DNA from: CAWGJC01 sp965276665
GTDB taxonomy: Bacteria; Pseudomonadota; Alphaproteobacteria; Acetobacterales; Acetobacteraceae
Reading direction: 5' to 3'
Length of the DNA stretch: 64,000 nucleotides
NCBI GenBank assembly: GCA_965276665.1
Contig: OZ255620.1
Location: 2,914,001 to 2,978,000, forward strand
Shown: positions 59,983 through 64,000 of the stretch, piece by piece
How positions within the stretch are numbered: position 1 is the first letter of the stretch
How the letters are laid out: each line of letters opens with the position of its first letter
The notes under the pieces: model-generated
The model's database searches: none
What the model was told of the DNA's origin: nothing
What the model saw: the letters and a program-made list of their open reading frames with translations, nothing else
Translations under genes and position numbers: made by a program

Positions 59983-61232
59983 TCAGCCCGTCAGCGCGCG
60001 CCGCCACATGCGATGCGCGGTGCGCGCCATCGCGACCCAGGATTCGAGGGCCAGATCGCTGCGGTCGGCGGCTTGGGCGAAGCGGGCGACGCGGCCGCGC
60101 ATCAGGCCTGGGGCCAGGGTTTCCACCATGCCGGCCGGATGCGCCGCATCCGCCGCCTCGGCGAGCAGCAGATGGCTGGCGCCGAACGGATGCAGCGCCT
60201 GGCGCAGACGGTCGATCTCGGCCTCGTCGAGCGGCGTGTCGCGCTTGAACACCAGCAGCTTGTGGCCGCCATGCAGATCCTGCAGCAGCTTGCTGCGCAG
60301 GAAATCGAGCTGCCGCGTCTCGCGCTCCTGCACCTGGCGCGGATTGGCGCGGCCCTCATAGGTCCAGCTGTGCCAGCGCAGGCCATGGCGGCGATCGGTG
60401 ACGATGAACTCGCGCGCGCCGGGCGCGACGAATTCCCGCTCGTCGAGCGCGATGCCGACATTCCCCGGCTCGGCGATGCCCTCGAACCCCGCTTCCAGCG
60501 CGCCGATCACGGTGTCGAAACCGGCTTCCGCGAAGCGCAGCAGCCCGAGCGGCTCGGCGCCGGCCTTGCGCTGCGCGAGGCCGAATTCGGGATCGAGGCC
60601 GAGGCTCTCGAATTCGAGCAATTGCTCGGCGAGTGGCGCCTCGTCGGATTCCGGGGCCGGCAGATCGGGGCGGCCGCCCACGAAGGCGGGCATGTGCAGA
60701 TGATCCGGCGCGGGCTTCGCGGCGACCGGCGGCTCGGCCGGCTTGCGGGCGCGGCGGGGAGAGGGCGATGCGGGCGCCTTGGGCGCGCCGCGCAGGCGCA
60801 GCAGGCTCATCTCGGTCACCGCGAGCCCGAGCCGGCGCGGATCGCCGGCAGGCGCGAAATCGCGCGCGCGGAACGCGTCGGGCAGCAGCAGCACGACGCT
60901 CATCCAGACGGCGTGGCCGATCGCCGACCACGGCACCCGGCATTCGATCACGCCCTGCGCTGCCATCCGCGCCCGCCCGACGAGCACCCGGTTGACCGTG
61001 ACATAGACACGTTGCGCGGACACCCGACCGGGCAGCAGCGCCGGGAAGCCGGCGATGCGCAGCAGGTAATCGCCCGGCTCGGCCGGCCGGGGCAGCAGGA
61101 TCAGGCTTTCTTCCTCGGTGGTCCAGCGATGGGTGGGCTCGGGCACCGCCCAGCCGAGGGCGAGATGGCGGAACGCATCCCCGAACGCGCCGAACCCGAA
61201 GGTGGCCGACGGGTCCGCCGCCAGCGCGCCGC

Positions 61233-61236
<4 letters not shown>
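59983..61236 (-). CDS. Two-domain protein with an SLG...FG peptidase-like motif, unknown function
   Basis: 417 aa. The first 150 residues form a beta-rich domain (TTEEESLILLPRPAEPGDYLLRI...RVYVTVNRVLVGRAR); a Pro/Ala/Lys linker follows; the C-terminal domain opens LEFESLGLDPEFGLAQRKAG then EPLGLLRFAEAGFDTVIGAL. In related proteins the opening reads like ESLG-x-x-CEFG with a cysteine suspected to be catalytic; here that position is proline. ATGA overlap with the FAH gene upstream. Confidence 0.65.
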
Positions 61237-61928
<692 letters not shown>

Positions 61929-62013
61929 GCGGGCGATCCGGGTTTTTCCGCGCGAACCCTACGCCGGACGCCGCATGGAAGGAAGGCCGGCGGCAGTTGA
62001 TCCGGGGATCTGG

Positions 62014-62958
62014 TCAGGCGCCGAATCGGGCGCGGTAATCCTGCGGCGTGGCGGCCAGCAGGCGCAGAAAACTCCGCCGCATCGTCTCCTCCGAGCCGAA
62101 GCCGCACCGCTGCGCGATGCGTTTCACCGGCAGGCGCGACTCGGAGAGCAGCCGCCGCGCCGCCTCCACCCGCAACCGCTCGACGGCGCGGCCCGGCGTC
62201 AGCCCGGTCGCCTCGACATAGTGGCGGCTGAAGCTGCGCTCGCTCATCCCCGCGCGGCGGGCCAGCGCCGGCAGCGACAGATCCTCCGCCAGATGCAGGC
62301 TGATCCAGTCATGCAGGGCGCCGAAGATGTCCTCCGCGGCCTGCAGGGACAGCGCCGCGCTGAATTGCGCCTGGCCCCCCGGCCGCTTGAGGAACACCAC
62401 CAGATAGCGCGCCACCGCCAGCGCCACGCCGCGGCCGAGATCCTGCTCGACGAGCGCGAGCGCCAGATCGATCCCGGCGGTCACCCCGGCCGAGGTCCAG
62501 ACCGGCCCGTCGCGCACGAAGATCGGGTCGGGCTCGACATGCACGGCGGGGAAGCGCCGGGCGAGCTCGGCGCAGAAGGACCAATGGGTGACCGCGCGCC
62601 GCCCGTCCAGCACGCCGGAGGCGGCGAGCAGGAAAGCGCCGGTGCAGACGGAGGCGACGCGGCGCGCCTGCGCCGACCTCTCCCGCACCCAGCCGAGCAG
62701 CGCCGGGTCGGCCGCCGCGGCCTCGACGCCCGGGCCGCCGGCGACCATCAGCGTGTCGACTTCCGTGCCGGCCTCGGGAAGCGGCGCCGCGGTGAGGTCG
62801 AGCCCGGCCGAGGCGGTCACCGCCCGCCCGCCTTGCGCCACGATCCGGAGCACATAGGGTGCCGTGCCGCCCGCCCCGGCGACGATGTCGTTGGCCGAGA
62901 CGAAGACCTGCAGCGGACCGGTGACGTCGAGGATCTGCACCGCCGGAAAGGCGAGCAT
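62014..62958 (-). CDS. GlxA-type AraC-family regulator (DJ-1/PfpI domain plus AraC HTH)
   Basis: 314 aa. An N-terminal DJ-1/PfpI-like domain (FPAVQILDVTGPLQVF, SVCTGAFLLAASGVLDGRRAVTHW) is fused to a C-terminal AraC HTH (LSLPALARRAGMSERSFSRHY, IAQRCGFGSEETMRRSFLR). The start is uncertain: 62958 gives the normal family length, while ATGs at 63024 or 63063 would include the CCAAATTTGG repeats as coding. Divergent from a DJ-1 enzyme gene it probably regulates. Confidence 0.9.
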   Translation of the reverse strand: MLAFPAVQILDVTGPLQVFVSANDIVAGAGGTAPYVLRIVAQGGRAVTASAGLDLTAAPLPEAGTEVDTLMVAGGPGVEAAAADPALLGWVRERSAQARRVASVCTGAFLLAASGVLDGRRAVTHWSFCAELARRFPAVHVEPDPIFVRDGPVWTSAGVTAGIDLALALVEQDLGRGVALAVARYLVVFLKRPGGQAQFSAALSLQAAEDIFGALHDWISLHLAEDLSLPALARRAGMSERSFSRHYVEATGLTPGRAVERLRVEAARRLLSESRLPVKRIAQRCGFGSEETMRRSFLRLLAATPQDYRARFGA

Positions 62959-62964
62959 CTCGAT

Positions 62965-63000
62965 GGTTCGGGCCAAATTTGGGGTTCGGGCCAAATTTGG
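62965..63000. promoter_or_regulatory. Two CCAAATTTGG palindromes in an 18-bp tandem repeat
   Basis: The perfect palindrome CCAAATTTGG occurs at 62973-62982 and 62991-63000 inside an exact 18-base duplication of GGTTCGGGCCAAATTTGG. AT-rich, symmetric and between divergent genes, it looks like a pair of operators for the GlxA-type regulator; a TAGAAT box follows at 63003. The alternative reading is a coding duplication if the regulator starts upstream. Confidence 0.5.
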
Positions 63001-63095
63001 CGTAGAATGAGGGATGTTCGGCATTTCCGCCAGAGACTGTCCTTCTATGGTGGCGCTGTCCATCCTCCGCCACCCATTTCGAGAGGGAGAGTTCC

Positions 63096-63818
63096 GTGAT
63101 CTCGCAAGACACCCACCTCACGATCGGCTCCTTGCTGTTCGAGGGGCTCGACCAGATCGACCTGACCGGGCCGTTCGAGGTGTTGTCGCGCATCCCGAAC
63201 GCGACCTATCGGCTCTACGGCAAGACGGCGGAGCCGGTGCGCGACCTCAAGGGGCTGCGGCTGACGCCGGATGCGGCGCTCGCCGATGCCCCGCAACTCG
63301 ACGTGCTGCACGTGCCGGGCGGCCAGGGCCAGGAAGCGCTGATGGAGGATGCGGAGGTGCTCGGCTGGCTGCGCCGGCAGGCGGCCGGCGCGCGCAGCGT
63401 CTTCTCGGTCTGCACCGGCGCGCTGCTCTGCGGCGCCGCCGGGCTGCTCGTCGGCCGGCGGGCGACCACGCACTGGGCCTCGTTCCACCTGCTGCCGTTT
63501 TTCGGCGCGATTCCCATCGACCAGCGGGTGGTGGTGGACGGCACCTACGTGTTCGCCGCCGGGGTCACGGCAGGGATCGACGGCGCGCTCCGCCTCGCGG
63601 CCGAGCTGCGCGGCGACGATGTGGCGCGGGAAATCCAGCTCCACATGGTCTATGCGCCGGAGCCGCCCTTCGACAGCGGCACGCCCGAGACCGCGCCGGC
63701 CGAAATCCTGGCGGCGGCGCGGCTGCGGTTGCGGGACATCACGGCGCGGCGGGAGGAAACGGCGCGTCGCGTCGCCGCGCGGCTCGGCACGACGGTCTCC
63801 GATCCGTCGGGCGGATAA
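63096..63818 (+). CDS. DJ-1/PfpI-family protein, isonitrile hydratase-like
   Basis: 240 aa from a GTG start behind GAGAGGGAGAG. FEGLDQIDLTGPFEVLSRIPN, VLHVPGGQGQEALMED, nucleophile elbow SVFSVCTGALLCGAAGLL and GRRATTHWASFHLL match cyclohexyl-isocyanide hydratase relatives, which convert isonitriles to formamides. It has no HTH, unlike its divergent neighbour. The substrate assignment is by family only. Confidence 0.85.
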   Translation: MISQDTHLTIGSLLFEGLDQIDLTGPFEVLSRIPNATYRLYGKTAEPVRDLKGLRLTPDAALADAPQLDVLHVPGGQGQEALMEDAEVLGWLRRQAAGARSVFSVCTGALLCGAAGLLVGRRATTHWASFHLLPFFGAIPIDQRVVVDGTYVFAAGVTAGIDGALRLAAELRGDDVAREIQLHMVYAPEPPFDSGTPETAPAEILAAARLRLRDITARREETARRVAARLGTTVSDPSGG

Positions 63819-63847
63819 ATTCGCCCTGAATGAGCGACGCCTCGAAG

Positions 63848-63988
63848 AGGCTGCCGGGAAAAATGGTCTGGTGAGTCAGCTGGCGTGCTTTTCCGAGCCT
63901 CGGCACGGAGCGGCCTTGCGGGCCGTGAGCCTCGGCGCGCAGGAAAAGCGCGTCAAATGGCCGCCAGGGCGCGTTCCCAACAGGCTCA
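63848..63988. repeat. Family B MITE-like inverted repeat, copy 3 (inverted)
   Basis: On the minus strand it reads GAGCCTGTTGGGAACGCGCC, CTGGCGGCCATTTGACGCGC, an apex with GGCTCACGGCCCGCAAGGCC, then GCCGAGGCTCGGAAAAGC. Terminal GAGCCTGTTGGGAA resembles AGCCCGTTTGAGAA of copy 1. It follows the DJ-1 gene by 30 bases. Confidence 0.8.
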
Positions 63989-64000
63989 ATCGGCGGCCAT

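Overview
The window is high-GC bacterial DNA, almost certainly from an alphaproteobacterium. Three conserved blocks point that way: aroA-cmk-rpsA-sppA-ihfB-lapA-pyrF-trpF, SRP RNA-dnaX-ybaB-recR, and a FYDLN-acid-family protein beside aroA. The protein style suggests the Acetobacteraceae/Rhodospirillales side, but that narrower placement is inference. No tRNA, rRNA, CRISPR array, phage or complete insertion sequence was recognised.

Layout. 1-3.1 kb: end of an Mla lipid-transport ABC operon (mlaF partial, mlaE) coupled to alanine racemase, then a tandemly duplicated palindromic repeat. 3.1-37.5 kb: a large accessory catabolic island. It holds four intact GntR/FCD regulators plus one dead remnant, four enolase-superfamily dehydratase-type enzymes, two HpcH/HpaI aldolases (one frameshifted), RraA-like and PdxA-like enzymes, an amidohydrolase, a phytanoyl-CoA-dioxygenase-like protein, and several oxidoreductases. 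Its transporters are four intact MFS genes plus one wrecked copy, and two sugar-type ABC importers (binding protein plus two permeases) without an ATPase gene. The likely job is uptake of acidic sugars, dehydration to 2-keto-3-deoxy acids and aldol cleavage, with each sub-cluster under its own GntR switch. No substrate can be named from sequence. 37.7-43.7 kb: lipoprotein, NudC-type Nudix enzyme, SRP RNA, dnaX, ybaB, recR and an M20 peptidase. 43.7-50.7 kb (minus strand): aroA-cmk, rpsA, sppA, ihfB, lapA, pyrF and trpF. 50.9-55.7 kb: small proteins, a YdcF-like protein, two methyltransferases, an IalB-like protein and rlmN. 55.9-59.1 kb: a branched-chain amino-acid-type ABC transporter (livHMGF) without a binding protein. 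59.3-63.8 kb: an apparently inserted GFA-family gene beside a truncated acetyltransferase, a protein with an SLG...G motif, an FAH-family hydrolase, and a divergent GlxA-type regulator / DJ-1-type isonitrile-hydratase-like pair.

The non-coding DNA is the most distinctive part. Family A (six copies) is built of nested GC-rich hairpins arranged as inverted arms and fills whole intergenic gaps, often right up to the next start codon. Family B (three copies) is a roughly 115-140 bp MITE-like inverted repeat. A third element is a perfect 46-bp inverted repeat. Short tandem duplications recur too; those inside genes have unit lengths divisible by three. Several island genes are decaying (two frameshifts, one internal deletion, two truncations), which suggests a region still gaining and losing genes.
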